Source: Pseudomonadales bacterium
GTDB taxonomy: Bacteria > Pseudomonadota > Gammaproteobacteria > Pseudomonadales > Pseudohongiellaceae
Assembly (NCBI GenBank): GCA_022763285.1
Contig: JALEHB010000046.1
Location: 1 to 35,576, forward strand
DNA length: 35,576 nucleotides
Direction of reading: 5' to 3'
The position numbers and the translations under genes are program-made. The notes under the pieces are model-generated. The model saw only the letters and a program-made list of their open reading frames with translations, made no database searches and had not been told where the DNA came from. Positions 6,550 to 14,634 of the stretch are shown piece by piece; within the stretch, counting starts at the first letter, position 1, and the number at the start of each line of letters is the position of its first letter.

Positions 6550-7728
6550 ATGAATAATTTAATGCGTCAACGCCGTCTGTTCCTGCAAATGGGAGTCAGT
6601 GGCGTCAGTCTGTTCGCTGCCGGACTGCTCAAACCTGCAGCGCTCGCCGCCAGTCAATCTGCTGTGTTTCAATCGCTCGCGGATCTTGGCCCGCTGCAGG
6701 CGCCAGACGCCAATGGCATCATGTTGCCAGCGGGCTTGAAGTCCCGCGTTGTGGCTCGCAGTGGCCAGGCGGCCGCCAGTACTTCGTCCTATCTCTGGCA
6801 CGGCGCGCCCGATGGTGGCGCCTGTTTCGCCACTGAGGATGGCGGCTGGATCTATGTCTCCAACTGCGAAGGCAATGATGGCGCGGGTGGCGTTGGTGCT
6901 CTTCGCTTCAGTGCCAATGGCAGCGTGGTGGACAGCTATCCCATCCTGCAAAACACGTCCAGGAATTGCGCCGGTGGCGCCACACCCTGGGGCAGTTGGT
7001 TGTCCTGTGAAGAATTCGATCGAGGTCGGGTCTGGGAATGTGATCCCGCCGGCAACAGTGAGGCTGTACTGCGACCCCTGCTGGGTACCTTCGAGCACGA
7101 AGCAGCGGCCGTGGATCTGGTGCATCAATGCATTTACCTCACCGAGGATGACGGGGAGGGTGGCTTCTACCGTTTTGTGGCCAGCAATGGCCTGCCCGAT
7201 CTCAGTGCCGGTCGTTTGGAGATTGCCGAAGTTATCAGCAGCGGCGAAGAAAACAGTATTCGCTGGCATGAAGTGCCGGATCCCACTGCCGAGCTGATTC
7301 CTACCCGTTTCCAGGTTGAAGCCAGCAGCATCTTCGATGGGGGAGAAGGCATTGCCGTGCATGATGGCAAAACCTATTTCGTCACCAAGGGTGATAACCG
7401 AATCTGGTGCTATCACAACAGCTCGCAAAAGATCGAGGTTTTGTATGACGCCGCCACCCATGATGACCCCATTCTCACCGGGGTGGACAATGTGGTGATC
7501 ACTCCGGCCGGCGATGTGCTGGTGGCAGAAGATGGCGGCAATATGCAGATTGTAGCCCTGACGCCACAAGGCCGATTGTTCCCGCTGCTACAGATCGTGG
7601 GCCATGAAGATTCGGAAATTACCGGTCCGGCTTTTGACCCCTCTCATCAACGCCTGTATTTCAGTTCACAGCGAGGCGCCGAAGGGCGCAGTGATCACGG
7701 CGTGACCTTTGAGATCAGCGCCGTCTAG
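6550..7728 (+). CDS. PhoX-like (DUF839) Tat-exported protein
   Basis: A 392-residue protein from the ATG at 6550, chosen because it begins a twin-arginine signal (RQRRLFLQMGVSGVSLFAAG, ending near AALAAS). The mature part matches the PhoX/DUF839 beta-propeller family: ILQNTSRNCAGGATPWGSWL with the following SCEE, then EHEAAAVDLVHQCIYLTEDD with GEGGFYRF, and later TGVDNVVITPAGDVLVAEDG and SSQRG. In PhoX these segments supply ligands for calcium and iron at the phosphatase site. This version is shorter than the roughly 600-residue PhoX, so phosphatase activity is possible but not certain. Tat export fits a folded, metal-loaded periplasmic enzyme. It lies 61 bp after korB but may be a separate unit. 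The longer in-frame extension from 6463 overlaps korB and precedes the signal peptide, so I rejected it. Confidence 0.85.
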   Translation: MNNLMRQRRLFLQMGVSGVSLFAAGLLKPAALAASQSAVFQSLADLGPLQAPDANGIMLPAGLKSRVVARSGQAAASTSSYLWHGAPDGGACFATEDGGWIYVSNCEGNDGAGGVGALRFSANGSVVDSYPILQNTSRNCAGGATPWGSWLSCEEFDRGRVWECDPAGNSEAVLRPLLGTFEHEAAAVDLVHQCIYLTEDDGEGGFYRFVASNGLPDLSAGRLEIAEVISSGEENSIRWHEVPDPTAELIPTRFQVEASSIFDGGEGIAVHDGKTYFVTKGDNRIWCYHNSSQKIEVLYDAATHDDPILTGVDNVVITPAGDVLVAEDGGNMQIVALTPQGRLFPLLQIVGHEDSEITGPAFDPSHQRLYFSSQRGAEGRSDHGVTFEISAV

Positions 7729-7737
7729 GTTTGTCGC

Positions 7738-7764
7738 CAGACAGGGCAATGGCTGTCCTGTCTG
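7738..7764 (+). terminator. Perfect 8-bp hairpin after the PhoX-like gene
   Basis: CAGACAGG (7738-7745) and CCTGTCTG (7757-7764) are exact inverted repeats around an 11-base loop, 9 bases after the PhoX-like stop. No T run follows, so this is a possible weak terminator, processing site or operator before the dehydrogenase operon. Confidence 0.35.
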
Positions 7765-7844
7765 CGTCTGATATACAGACAACCCCATATTTGCTAGTGT
7801 TCTCAGCTTCAGCGGGACTCTGTCCTGAACGTCTGGAGACTGCC

Positions 7845-8594
7845 ATGAGCAATAATAATAAAAACAGGGGCAGCAAGCATCCGCATCCCGTTTCCGATGC
7901 CCCACAAATCCCCTCACGTCGACAATTGATCAAGGGTGCCGGTCTGATGGGCGCCGCTGCCGTAGGTACGGCCACTTCCAGCGGCCTGATTGCGGCGGAT
8001 TCCGATCGCGCGACGCTTGCCGATGCCTACACCAGTCCGGTGCTGAATGAGGCACTGGAAGTCTTGACGGCGGAAGAAGCCCAAACCCTGGAAGTGATTT
8101 GTGAATGTCTGATTCCATCTGACCGGCACGGTCCCGGCGCCAGGGAAGCCCGGGCCATACACTATATCGATCGTTCTCTGGCCAGCCACAACAGCGCTTA
8201 TCGACATGACTATATGGTCAGTCTTTCGGCGATCAATGACTATGCGCGCCAGACCCGGGGCAAAGCCTATTATGAATTGATTGGCGATGTGCAGAATTCC
8301 ATTCTGCTGGCCTTGCAGCAAGACAAGATCCCCGGTTGTTCGCCATCGAGCAGCGGCTTTTTTAATCTGCTGCGCAGTCATACCATCGATGGCACTTTCT
8401 CCGACCCCTATTACGGTGGCAACCAGAATTTTGTGGGCTGGGATATGCTGCGTTATCCCGGCATTCGCCTCAGCGCCTCGGAAACCGATGTGGCCCAGGG
8501 GGCGGAGTTACCAGCCAACCATCAATCTGCCTATGACCATGCCACCTATCGCAAGATGATTCGCAATCTGCAGGGAGGTAATGACAATGCCTAG
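7845..8594 (+). CDS. Gluconate 2-dehydrogenase subunit 3 family protein (Tat signal)
   Basis: A 249-residue protein from the ATG at 7845, with GGAG 7-10 bases upstream. A twin-arginine signal lies at residues about 23-45 (SRRQLIKGAGLMGAAAVG). The mature helical domain begins LTAEEAQTLEVICECLIPSD, the typical opening of the small subunit of membrane gluconate-type dehydrogenases, and includes FFNLLRSHTIDGTFSDPYYG and GWDMLRYPG, both conserved in the family. It has no cofactor of its own. It is thought to be exported by Tat together with the flavoprotein, which lacks a signal. The gene end overlaps the GMC gene by 8 bases. An in-frame upstream extension (from 7731) lacks a ribosome site and was rejected. 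Confidence 0.88.
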   Translation: MSNNNKNRGSKHPHPVSDAPQIPSRRQLIKGAGLMGAAAVGTATSSGLIAADSDRATLADAYTSPVLNEALEVLTAEEAQTLEVICECLIPSDRHGPGAREARAIHYIDRSLASHNSAYRHDYMVSLSAINDYARQTRGKAYYELIGDVQNSILLALQQDKIPGCSPSSSGFFNLLRSHTIDGTFSDPYYGGNQNFVGWDMLRYPGIRLSASETDVAQGAELPANHQSAYDHATYRKMIRNLQGGNDNA

Positions 8595-10290
8595 AACCCT
8601 GCCGAAAACCGATGTAGTGATTGTGGGCATGGGAGCGGCCGGTGGTGTTGCTGCCTTGCCCCTGACCAATGCCGGGCTGAAGGTTATCGGATTGGAAGCC
8701 GGCGGCTGGCTGTCGCCCCGGGATTTCGCCCCGGATGAACTGCGCAACAATGCCCGCAATTGGCCCCAGTCCTCCCAGAAATGTGCCGATGAAGCGCCTA
8801 CTGTGCGCGCCGACAACAGTCAGCAGGCGGTACAGGGCGGTCATCCCATGATGAATGCCGTGGGTGGTACCACCATGCATTACTGGGCCCAGAGCTGGCG
8901 TCTCAATCCCTGGGACTTCGAGGTGGTTTCCGCCACCCGCCAGCGCTATGGGGAAGCACGCATTCCCGAGGACAGCACGGTGGAGGACTGGCCCTTCGGC
9001 TATGAGGAACTGGAACCCTATTACGACAAGGTGGAATACAGCCTGGGCATTTCCGGTCAGGCCGGAAATGTGCAGGGCCAACTGAATGCCCAAGGCAATA
9101 TTTTCGAAGGGCCGCGCCAGCGGGACTATCCCATGGGGCCACTCAGAGCCTCACCATTTACCGACCTGATGGGCGCCGCCGCAAGACGCCTGGACTGGCA
9201 TCCTTTCCAGGGCCCGGCGGCCATCACCACGGAAGTCTATGAAGGGCGTGCTCCCTGTCAGTATCACGGTTTTTGCAACCGGGGTGGTTGTCATGTGCAG
9301 GCCAAGAGTTCAACCGCCGTGAGCAGTATTCCCAAGGCCATCGATACCGGTAATCTGGAGGTGGTCACCTTTGCCCGCGTCACCCGCATCGTCACCGACA
9401 ACAACGGCCGGGTGACCGGGGTTGATTATCTCAAGGGCAATGAGCATTTCTTCCAGCCGGCCGATGTGGTGTTGCTGGCCAGCTATGCCTATGAAAATGT
9501 GCGGCTATTGCTGTTGTCAGAATCGCGAGCCTTCCCCAATGGCCTGGCCAATCATGGCGGGCAGGTGGGCAGGCACTATATGACACACCATCAAGGGGCG
9601 CCGGTCACGGCCTTGTTCGACCGTGATCTGCACAACTGGTACGGCCTGCCTGCCCAGGGTGTGGCCATCGATGACTGGGCCGATGACAATTTTGATCACA
9701 GTGCTCTGGATTTTATCGGCGGTGCCAATCTCTGGGTTCACACCGACCGTAAACCCATGTCAGCCGCCAAGATGCCCACCTTTGGCAAGGTGCGCAACTG
9801 GGGCTCCGACTGGAAGGCCTTCGTCATGGCCAATGCCGATCGCTACAATTCGTCCTATATCCAGAAGACCACCTTGCCCTATGAGGACAATTACCTGGAT
9901 CTTGACCCCCGGGTGAAAGACCCTCTGGGAATGCCGGTGACCCGCATCACTGCCCATTATCATGACAATGAAAAGCGTATCGCCGAGTTTGCCCAGGACA
10001 AAATGGAGCAGTGGTACCGCGAGGCGGGTGCCATCGAAATCCTGCGCTCCGGTATCGGACATACCATGGGGGCCAGCACCCATGCCTACGGGGGTACCCG
10101 CATGGGACATAACAGCAATACCAATGTGGTCAATCAATGGGGCTTTGCCCACGAGGCGCCCAATTTGGGTATACTTGGCGCCTCTGTTATGGGCACCAGT
10201 GGTGCCCGCAATCCCACATTGACGGTTCAGGCCCTGGCCTGGCGTACCGCCGAATACCTGGCTGAGAACTGGCGGTCAGTAACGGCCTGA
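8587..10290 (+). CDS. GMC-family FAD-dependent dehydrogenase (large subunit)
   Basis: A 567-residue flavoprotein. The N-terminal FAD-binding Rossmann motif is VVIVGMGAAGGVAAL, followed by VIGLEAGG. The second GMC signature region is GHPMMNAVGGTTMHYWAQSW. The C-terminal GMC domain contains HAYGGTRMGHNSNTNVVN and SGARNPTLTVQALAWRTAE, holding the expected His and Asn active-site positions. I place the start at 8587 because GGAGG (8574-8578) is 8 bases away; the ATG at 8581 would be only 2 bases away. It overlaps the small-subunit gene and should form a periplasmic sugar/polyol/alcohol dehydrogenase with it. The usual third subunit, a multihaem cytochrome c, is not encoded next to it. The substrate is unknown. 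Confidence 0.92.
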   Translation: MPRTLPKTDVVIVGMGAAGGVAALPLTNAGLKVIGLEAGGWLSPRDFAPDELRNNARNWPQSSQKCADEAPTVRADNSQQAVQGGHPMMNAVGGTTMHYWAQSWRLNPWDFEVVSATRQRYGEARIPEDSTVEDWPFGYEELEPYYDKVEYSLGISGQAGNVQGQLNAQGNIFEGPRQRDYPMGPLRASPFTDLMGAAARRLDWHPFQGPAAITTEVYEGRAPCQYHGFCNRGGCHVQAKSSTAVSSIPKAIDTGNLEVVTFARVTRIVTDNNGRVTGVDYLKGNEHFFQPADVVLLASYAYENVRLLLLSESRAFPNGLANHGGQVGRHYMTHHQGAPVTALFDRDLHNWYGLPAQGVAIDDWADDNFDHSALDFIGGANLWVHTDRKPMSAAKMPTFGKVRNWGSDWKAFVMANADRYNSSYIQKTTLPYEDNYLDLDPRVKDPLGMPVTRITAHYHDNEKRIAEFAQDKMEQWYREAGAIEILRSGIGHTMGASTHAYGGTRMGHNSNTNVVNQWGFAHEAPNLGILGASVMGTSGARNPTLTVQALAWRTAEYLAENWRSVTA

Positions 10291-10297
10291 TCAGCAC

Positions 10298-11446
10298 ATG
10301 AGTAGTAGCAACAAGCAGCTAATTCCCATTCTGGACATGTTTCGTCTGGCGGCGGCGCTGCTGGTTGCGCTGGTGCATTACGAAATTCTGTTTGGGGATT
10401 TCGTCATCTATGGGGCCTTTGCCACCACCGCGCTGTCCTGGTTTTTTGTACTGAGCGGCTTCATCCTGGCCTATAACTACACCGAGATTGCTGGCAAAGA
10501 GCATTACAAGAAGTATTACCGGCACCGGCTGATTCGTATCTATCCAAGCTATTTTCTGGCGGTCATGGTATCGGGCCTGCTGGTGAGTATTGGCTACAAT
10601 ATTCTCGGCGAGGCTTACTTCACCGAGGTGAGGCGCCCCTTCGAGGTGTCCTATGATCTGCCGGAAGTGAAGGACAATGCTTTCTGGCTGATGGCCATGT
10701 TGCGTCATCTCAGCTTTACCCAGTCCATCGGCAGTATCGAGACCCTGAATCTGGTGTTTAACGGGCCACTCTGGTCTCTGGTGCTAGAGGTTTATTTCTA
10801 CCTCTGCTTTCCGCTATTGATCGTGTTGATCCGGCCCATCAAGACCATGACACAGATCATCGCCGCCCTGGTGCTGGGTTATTTGCTGCAATACCTGCTG
10901 ATTCTCACTTTCCTGCCCGAGGCAGACAGCTACGATGTGATGAATCTGAATCGGCCGGTTTACACCAATCCATTGATTCGCGGCCTGGAATTTATTTTTG
11001 GCATGTTGCTGTACAAGGCCTATGCCTTGCTGCCGGCACCCACAGCCGGGGGCAGGCTGCGCCTGTGGCCGGTGATTCTGGCTTGCCTGTTTTATGTGCT
11101 GACCATTGTGCTCAGTGAGAATTTTGTACCCTATCAGTACCGGATGTACTTTAGCGCCGTACCGGCAGTGGTGTTGCTGGTCTGGACCCTGGCAAGAACA
11201 CCCTGGTATCCAAAGGGCAGGGCGCGTCGATTCTGTCTGTGGTGTGGCGGCATGAGCTATGTGCTGTACTGTTTTCACTGGCCATTGATGGAAATGATTC
11301 AGCTCTGGGATTTGTTGCCGCCGTCTTTACCCTTTGCTGTGCATGTGCCATTGACAGTGGGGGTTTTGCTGCTGGTTTGCCATATCATTTATCGCTTCAT
11401 CGAAACACCGGTCAGAAAGTACTGCTACCGGCGTTTCGATAGCTGA
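10298..11446 (+). CDS. Membrane acyltransferase, acyltransferase-3 family
   Basis: A 382-residue polytopic protein with about ten hydrophobic segments. The N-terminus has the family pattern ending in a membrane-embedded His (MFRLAAALLVALVHYEILFG), followed by ALSWFFVLSGFILAYNY and YRHRLIRIYPSYFLAV, both hallmarks of the OafA/YrhL-type family. LVFNGPLWSLVLEVYFYLCF is also characteristic. Such enzymes transfer acetyl or succinyl groups to sugars of envelope polysaccharides or to other acceptors. The gene begins 7 bp after the GMC dehydrogenase, with no strong ribosome site of its own, and precedes the CapK-like gene by 27 bp, so co-transcription is likely. The acceptor is unknown. Confidence 0.9.
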   Translation: MSSSNKQLIPILDMFRLAAALLVALVHYEILFGDFVIYGAFATTALSWFFVLSGFILAYNYTEIAGKEHYKKYYRHRLIRIYPSYFLAVMVSGLLVSIGYNILGEAYFTEVRRPFEVSYDLPEVKDNAFWLMAMLRHLSFTQSIGSIETLNLVFNGPLWSLVLEVYFYLCFPLLIVLIRPIKTMTQIIAALVLGYLLQYLLILTFLPEADSYDVMNLNRPVYTNPLIRGLEFIFGMLLYKAYALLPAPTAGGRLRLWPVILACLFYVLTIVLSENFVPYQYRMYFSAVPAVVLLVWTLARTPWYPKGRARRFCLWCGGMSYVLYCFHWPLMEMIQLWDLLPPSLPFAVHVPLTVGVLLLVCHIIYRFIETPVRKYCYRRFDS

Positions 11447-11473
11447 GGCTGAGCTCTGACAGAATCCGACGTC

Positions 11474-12817
11474 ATGCCGCTACCCGCTGTTCCCGCGCCG
11501 CTGAAAAAATCACATGCCAATCGTGTGATTCACCAGTTGCTGTTGCAGATGGAATCCTCCCAGTGGTGGTCCGCTGCGCGCATACAGCGCTATCAGCTCA
11601 AACAACTGCGGCAGTTACTCGCCTGGGCAGGCCAGTATTCCCCCCATTACCGCAATGTGCTGCAGGATATTGATCTGGCACAGTTTGAGCTGTCGGACTT
11701 GCAACGGTTGCCGGTGCTGAGCCGGGAGCAGTTGCGATCGCAGCGACAGCAACTGCGCTGCACACAGTATCCCGAGACCCATGGGGCCGCGGATGAAATG
11801 ATGACCTCCGGCTCCACCGGTTCGCCCGTGGTGGTGGACAGCACCGCCCAGGTGGCAGCCATCTGGTCAGCCATCAGCCTGCGTGATCATCTCTGGCACC
11901 GGCGTGATGCCTCCCTGCGTAACGCCTCGATACGCTGGCGGGTGGAGAATATTGGTATGGCGCCTGAGGGCCTGGAGTTTCCCGGCTGGGGTGCGCCGTT
12001 TTCCGATTTCTACCAGACCGGGCCGGGTTATTTTCTCAATTCCAGCAGTGATGTGCGGGATCAGGCCAGCTGGTTACAGCGCACCAATCCCCAATACCTG
12101 ATTTCCCATCCCAGCAATCTGCGGGCCCTGTTACAGGAGATCAGGAAGCGCTCGATAAAACTGCCGGCATTGATCGAACTGCGCACTGTTGGTGAAGCTC
12201 TCGATAATGATTTGCGGCAACTGGCAGATGAAGTGCTGGGTTTGCCACTGGTGGACTGTTACAGCTGTCAGGAAGTGGGTTATATCGCTTTGCAGTGCCC
12301 GGACCATCGACATTATCACCTGCAGGCCGAACATCTGATAATGGAGGTGCTGGATGAGAATAACCAGGCCTGTGAGCCGGGGCAGTCGGGGCGTATTGTG
12401 CTCACCAGTCTTGGCAATTATCACCTGCCCCTGATTCGCTATGACATTGGTGACTACGGGGAACTGGCTGAAGGCTGCAGTTGCGGTCGTTCCCTGCCGG
12501 TGCTGCGGCGAATCCAGGGGCGGGTGCGCAATATGCTGAGCCTGCCTGATGGCAGCAAGCGCTGGCCCAATCTCGGCTTCCGGGAAATCATGTCTATCGC
12601 GGACATCAGGCAATTTCAGTTGCAGCAGCACTCATTGCAGCGGATCGAGCTGAAACTGGTGCTGGCCACAGCACTTGATGCCGGGCAGGAGCAGAAGATC
12701 CGGGATATCCTGTCGCGCTATCTGCGCTTTCCCGGTGCTATCGACATCAGCTATCACGACAGCTTGCCCCGCAGTGCCAGTGGCAAGTTCGAGGATTTTG
12801 TTTCGCTGCTGGATTAG
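11474..12817 (+). CDS. CapK-like adenylate-forming enzyme (phenylacetate-CoA ligase family)
   Basis: A 447-residue protein of the CapK/PaaK-like branch of adenylate-forming enzymes. The phosphate-binding loop is MMTSGSTGSPVVVDS (near residue 110). Other family segments are ELRTVGEALDNDLRQLADEV, YSCQEVGYIALQCP, GRIVLTSLGNYHLPLIRYDI followed by GDYGEL, and GRVRNMLSLPDG. The C-terminal swivel domain carries LPRSASGKF with the catalytic-type Lys. CapK-like proteins activate a carboxylic acid as an acyl-AMP and are often encoded with polysaccharide or lipid modification genes. Pairing with the acyltransferase just upstream suggests that it makes the activated acyl donor, which is inference. No acyl carrier protein gene is near. 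Confidence 0.85.
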   Translation: MPLPAVPAPLKKSHANRVIHQLLLQMESSQWWSAARIQRYQLKQLRQLLAWAGQYSPHYRNVLQDIDLAQFELSDLQRLPVLSREQLRSQRQQLRCTQYPETHGAADEMMTSGSTGSPVVVDSTAQVAAIWSAISLRDHLWHRRDASLRNASIRWRVENIGMAPEGLEFPGWGAPFSDFYQTGPGYFLNSSSDVRDQASWLQRTNPQYLISHPSNLRALLQEIRKRSIKLPALIELRTVGEALDNDLRQLADEVLGLPLVDCYSCQEVGYIALQCPDHRHYHLQAEHLIMEVLDENNQACEPGQSGRIVLTSLGNYHLPLIRYDIGDYGELAEGCSCGRSLPVLRRIQGRVRNMLSLPDGSKRWPNLGFREIMSIADIRQFQLQQHSLQRIELKLVLATALDAGQEQKIRDILSRYLRFPGAIDISYHDSLPRSASGKFEDFVSLLD

Positions 12818-12941
12818 GTTCGGTTCAGGCTGCCGGCCCGGCCCGGACAGTTTCGAAAAGCCCCCTGCCAAAGCCGTTCTGGCAGTCCCCTGAGCGCTGC
12901 CTCTACTTGCCGCGCAGGCCAGAGATTACGCGGCAGGCGCC

Positions 12942-12970
12942 TTGACACTATTTGAGCTTAATGCTTATAT
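12942..12970 (+). promoter_or_regulatory. Sigma-70-type promoter for the 13019-14577 genes
   Basis: A consensus TTGACA (12942-12947) is followed after 17 bases by TTATAT (12965-12970), about 50 bp before the lipoprotein start. The -35 hexamer is perfect and the spacing ideal. Just upstream lies an inverted repeat TGCCGCG (12908-12914) / CGCGGCA (12929-12935), and further up CTGCCA (12865-12870) / TGGCAG (12880-12885). These could end the capK message or act as operators. Confidence 0.65.
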
Positions 12971-13018
12971 CGAGGCCTCCTGAGGGGGAGTTCTTAATAA
13001 AAGCAAAAAGGTAATCCT

Positions 13019-13936
13019 ATGAAGATTCAATGGCTGCTTCTGGCAATGCCCGTGCTTCTTGCCGGCTGTTCACCGTCCGAAACCACTACCGAATCACAAC
13101 CTGCCCAGGTCGCCCAGGCGGCCGAATCTGCCAGCAACGATATTCCGCGCGGCCCCAATGGCAAGCCGGATCTGAATGGCATCTGGCAGGCCATGATGAA
13201 TGCCAATGACAATCTGGAACCGGCGCCGCCCAAGGCCGCCTATCAACTGGTTCCTGGTGATTTCGTGCCGGTTCCGCATCCCGACATCGTCGCCATGGGT
13301 GCCGTAGGTGCCGTACCCGCCAGCTTCGGTGTAGTAGAAGGAGGCACGATTCCCTACAAGCCGGAAGCCTTGGCCAGACGTGATGAAAATGCTGCCAACT
13401 GGCTGGAGCGTGACCCGGAGATCAAGTGCTATATGCCGGGAGTGCCTCGTGCCAACTACATGCCCCATCCGTTCCAGATCTTCCAGAGCGAAAGCGCCTT
13501 CTTCATCGCCTATTCCTTCGCGGGTGCCGTGCGTAATGTCTTTCTTGAAGATCCGGGCCCGGCACCACTGGATTCCTGGATGGGTCAGTCCCATGGTTAC
13601 TGGGACGGAGATGTCTGGGTAGTGGAAGTCACCGGTCTGGACGATCGTACCTGGTTCGACCGCGCCGGCAATTACCATTCCTATGAGTTAAAGGTCACCG
13701 AGCGCTACGAGATGATCGACGATAATGTCATCATGTACTCCGCCACCATGGAAGACCCGCAGGTATTCGAGCGTCCCTGGACCATCAATCTGCCGCTGTA
13801 CCGACGCCTGGAAGAAGGCTTTGAACTGCCGCAGTTCAAGTGTGTGGAGTTTGTTGAAGAGTTGATGTACGGCGAATATCGCAAAGGCGGTGAGTTTGAG
13901 CAGCGTCTGCGTGAGGAAATGCAGGAAGATCAATAA
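13019..13936 (+). CDS. Lipoprotein of the 'GKPDLNGIW' family
   Basis: A 305-residue lipoprotein: signal MKIQWLLLAMPVLLAGC with lipobox LAGC, the lipidated Cys at residue 17, then a Ser/Glu/Ala linker. The mature part starts RGPNGKPDLNGIWQ and contains CYMPGVPRANYMPHPFQIFQ, SHGYWDGDVWVVEVTGLDD and MYSATMEDPQVFERPWTINL. This architecture recurs in large families of uncharacterised secreted proteins of proteobacteria and acidobacteria, usually beside DUF6152 genes, as here. The protein at 23162 belongs to the same broad family (shared GKPDL.G.W and W.GD..VVE.. segments). No catalytic residues are recognised. A strong promoter lies 50-75 bp upstream. The function is unknown; an outer-membrane or periplasmic-face location is inferred from the lipobox. 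Confidence 0.85.
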   Translation: MKIQWLLLAMPVLLAGCSPSETTTESQPAQVAQAAESASNDIPRGPNGKPDLNGIWQAMMNANDNLEPAPPKAAYQLVPGDFVPVPHPDIVAMGAVGAVPASFGVVEGGTIPYKPEALARRDENAANWLERDPEIKCYMPGVPRANYMPHPFQIFQSESAFFIAYSFAGAVRNVFLEDPGPAPLDSWMGQSHGYWDGDVWVVEVTGLDDRTWFDRAGNYHSYELKVTERYEMIDDNVIMYSATMEDPQVFERPWTINLPLYRRLEEGFELPQFKCVEFVEELMYGEYRKGGEFEQRLREEMQEDQ

Positions 13937-13957
13937 GTTACAGGAATAGATAGCGGG

Positions 13958-13991
13958 GTGGTGGTTTTTAGCAGCTTGGAAAAGCCACCAC
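13958..13991 (+). terminator. 12-bp hairpin after the lipoprotein gene
   Basis: GTGGTGGTTTTT (13958-13969) pairs with AAAAGCCACCAC (13980-13991), with a single G-U wobble, around a 10-base loop, 22 bases after the stop codon. The tail TCTTTCG is only moderately T-rich, so this may be a partial terminator letting some transcription reach the DUF6152 gene. Confidence 0.5.
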
Positions 13992-14080
13992 TCTTTCGAT
14001 AAAATAACAGTATTCGTCGCAAAGGCCTGTCAGCAACAGGGAATTCGTGTAAAACTGACAGTATCGATGCGATTAAAGGA

Positions 14081-14103
14081 CAGCCGGCTTCCAGGCCGGG
14101 CTG
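14081..14103 (+). promoter_or_regulatory. Leader hairpin before the DUF6152 gene
   Basis: CAGCCGGC (14081-14088) faces GCCGGGCTG (14095-14103) with one bulged base and a 6-base loop. It ends about 11 bases before the AAGGGG ribosome site of the DUF6152 gene. It could protect the 5' end of a processed message or set relative expression of the two genes. Confidence 0.35.
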
Positions 14104-14127
14104 CAAACCTAAACAAGGGGTGATTTT

Positions 14128-14577
14128 ATGAAAATGAAACTTTTGGCTCTGGCCGCCGTAACCGCCGCTGGCGTTGTTGCGATCAAGCCACCGGCGACTG
14201 CGCACCATGCCTTCTCTGCCGAATTTGATGCCAACCTGCCGGTACGTCTGGGCGGTCCCATTACCCGTGTTGAATGGATCAACCCTCACACCTGGATCCA
14301 CCTGGACAACAATGACCCCGAGTCCACTCGTGATCCCGGTCCCTGGATGGTAGAAGGTGGTACTCCCAATACGCTGCTGCGTCGTGGTATCAACCGCAAC
14401 TCCCTGCAGCTGGGCACTGAGATTATTGTGACTGGTTACCAGTCCAAGGACCGTCTGTGTGAACCCACTTGCCGCGCCAATGGTAGAGACATCACCTTCC
14501 CCGACGGCCGCAAGTTGTTTATGGGTAGTTCTGGTACAGGCGCGCCGCGCGACGGTTCAGACCCGACGGAGAACTAG
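14128..14577 (+). CDS. DUF6152 family secreted protein
   Basis: A 149-residue protein with a signal peptide (MKMKLLALAAVTAAGVVAIK then PPATA, cleavage before HHAFSAEFD). The mature start HHAFSAEFDANLPVRLGGPI followed by TRVEWINPHTWIHLD is the defining pattern of DUF6152, a small secreted beta-domain of unknown function. Two cysteines in CEPTCRANGRDITFPDG may form a disulfide; the same region is conserved in relatives, where a modified form of an OB-like fold has been suggested. The HH pair at the mature N-terminus is a possible metal site, which is speculation. An AAGGGG ribosome site precedes the ATG. It is paired with the lipoprotein gene upstream and ends at a strong terminator. Confidence 0.88.
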   Translation: MKMKLLALAAVTAAGVVAIKPPATAHHAFSAEFDANLPVRLGGPITRVEWINPHTWIHLDNNDPESTRDPGPWMVEGGTPNTLLRRGINRNSLQLGTEIIVTGYQSKDRLCEPTCRANGRDITFPDGRKLFMGSSGTGAPRDGSDPTEN

Positions 14578-14600
14578 TGCTGCTTAATGAGTGCAAAACA

Positions 14601-14624
14601 GCCCGGTTGTTACCGGGCTTTTTT
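14601..14624 (+). terminator. Intrinsic terminator after the DUF6152 gene
   Basis: GCCCGG (14601-14606) and CCGGGC (14613-14618) form a GC-rich stem around TTGTTA, followed by six T residues (14619-14624). An A-rich run upstream gives a weaker terminator for the other strand. Confidence 0.9.
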
Positions 14625-14634
14625 GTGGCTGTTG

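Noticed and set aside
6559-7569. 336-codon minus-strand frame opposite the PhoX-like gene
   Set aside because: The plus strand encodes a full PhoX-like protein with a Tat signal and family motifs; the minus frame has none.
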